Below are positions 63,492 through 64,000 of a stretch of 64,000 nt of DNA, piece by piece. The notes below the pieces were generated by a model. It was not told the DNA's origin and searched no databases. It worked only from the letters and a program-made list of their open reading frames with translations. Within the stretch, counting starts at the first letter, position 1, and each line of letters begins with the position of its first letter. The DNA is from Nannobrachium achirus (lineage: Eukaryota > Chordata > Actinopteri > Myctophiformes > Myctophidae). The stretch is from contig OY997649.1 of assembly GCA_963921795.1 (NCBI GenBank), positions 63,653,974 through 63,717,973 of the forward strand, read 5' to 3'. Made by a program: the position numbers and the translations under genes.

Positions 63492-63553
63492 GTCAAACAG
63501 ACAGACATACTGAATGGTCTGTCTTTCTGTCTGTCTGTCTGTCTGTCTGTCTG
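63423..63553. repeat. (ACAG)n and (TGTC)n in inverted orientation
   Basis: ACAG repeats 63430-63490 face TGTC repeats 63520-63553, able to form one long hairpin. Confidence 0.9.
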
Positions 63554-63751
63554 TTGATAAACAGTTAGTTACACTGTATACTTACTGCTAAACAGTCAGC
63601 ATGGTTGGGGCTACTTGGGAAGTAACTGATTACATCGTAGGCCAAGTTAGAAGTTATGCTGCAGTGAAATAATTACAATTCAAAATATCACCACAAGCAG
63701 GGGTGGTCCTCCTAGCGAATCAGAAAACAAATAATGGACCATTCTCTAAGC

Positions 63752-64000
63752 CAAATGTCTTCAACAGGGGGTCCGGGACCCCTATAGGGGTCCTCAGAGT
63801 TACTACAGGGGGTCCTCCAAATCTGTGTGTGATAGAAACATTTTTTCTCCTTTTGTATATTAACCACTTGAACCATAGAGTGTCCATATTCTGAGAACTT
63901 TAGCCAAAAATAGCAAATTTCGCTGCGAGGAGTTGTGAGCTTGTAGATCGGCTATTTTCGGCAAAGAGGTTTGGTGTAGAGAGAAAAGAGCAGACTAAGT
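63752..64000. mobile_element. hAT family 2 copy, reverse, cut by the window end
   Basis: Starts TCTTCAACAGGGGGTCC and runs through half a core (63908-63962) to GGTTTGGTGTAGAG; the remaining half lies beyond 64000. Confidence 0.85.

Overview
The window is vertebrate nuclear DNA and almost certainly from a teleost fish. It has GT-AG introns, fish-type non-autonomous DNA transposons, very dense (AC)n/(GT)n microsatellites and coding exons that read as vertebrate zmiz2 and ppia. The microsatellite load would suit a gadiform-like genome, but the species cannot be fixed from sequence alone.

Three protein genes are readable. (1) zmiz2 (PIAS-like zinc-finger MIZ/SP-RING transcriptional co-regulator), plus strand, 19 coding exons from an ATG at 10576 to a TAA at 37729-37731, about 941 aa, with a 3'UTR to about 39335. 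(2) ppia (cyclophilin A), plus strand, four coding exons from 45576 to 50272, 164 aa, with a TATA/CpG-rich promoter at about 45250-45560 and a poly(A) signal at 50538. (3) A small secreted Dickkopf-type protein, minus strand: signal-peptide exon 62454-62567 and a 10-cysteine CRD2 exon 57213-57518, possibly with a middle exon 59606-59746. ZMIZ2 followed by PPIA in the same orientation matches the human 7p13 order, so this is an old linkage; the Dickkopf-like gene is not part of the human neighbourhood as I know it.

The rest is mobile and tandem DNA. 1-10,500 is non-coding: a palindromic element with telomeric core, hAT-type MITEs, unclassified repeats and microsatellites. 10,500-39,340 is zmiz2, whose introns carry nested hAT elements, TTAA-flanked MITEs, a miniature LTR element, a tRNA-derived SINE, about 1.2 kb of 31-bp minisatellite and long dinucleotide runs. 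39,340-45,250 holds a foldback element, minisatellites and hAT copies. 45,250-50,570 is ppia. 50,570-57,200 is repeats. 57,200-62,800 is the Dickkopf-like gene, with nested repeats in its long intron. 62,800-64,000 is microsatellite-rich and ends inside a hAT copy.

Three patterns stand out. First, one short palindrome (arm about AATAGCCGATCTACAAGC, CG-rich loop) sits in the middle of at least nine otherwise different hAT-type families; I find about 40 whole or half copies, and in at least two copies the halves of different families are joined at it. Second, several exon-intron junctions have been tandemly duplicated together with the splice site (zmiz2 exons 3, 10, 12 and 15, and the candidate middle exon of the Dickkopf-like gene); two of these could give in-frame longer isoforms. 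Third, a 385-bp LTR-bearing miniature element at 14732-15116 has a tRNA-Glu-like sequence inside each LTR. All element family names are my own reading of ends and target duplications; no database was consulted.
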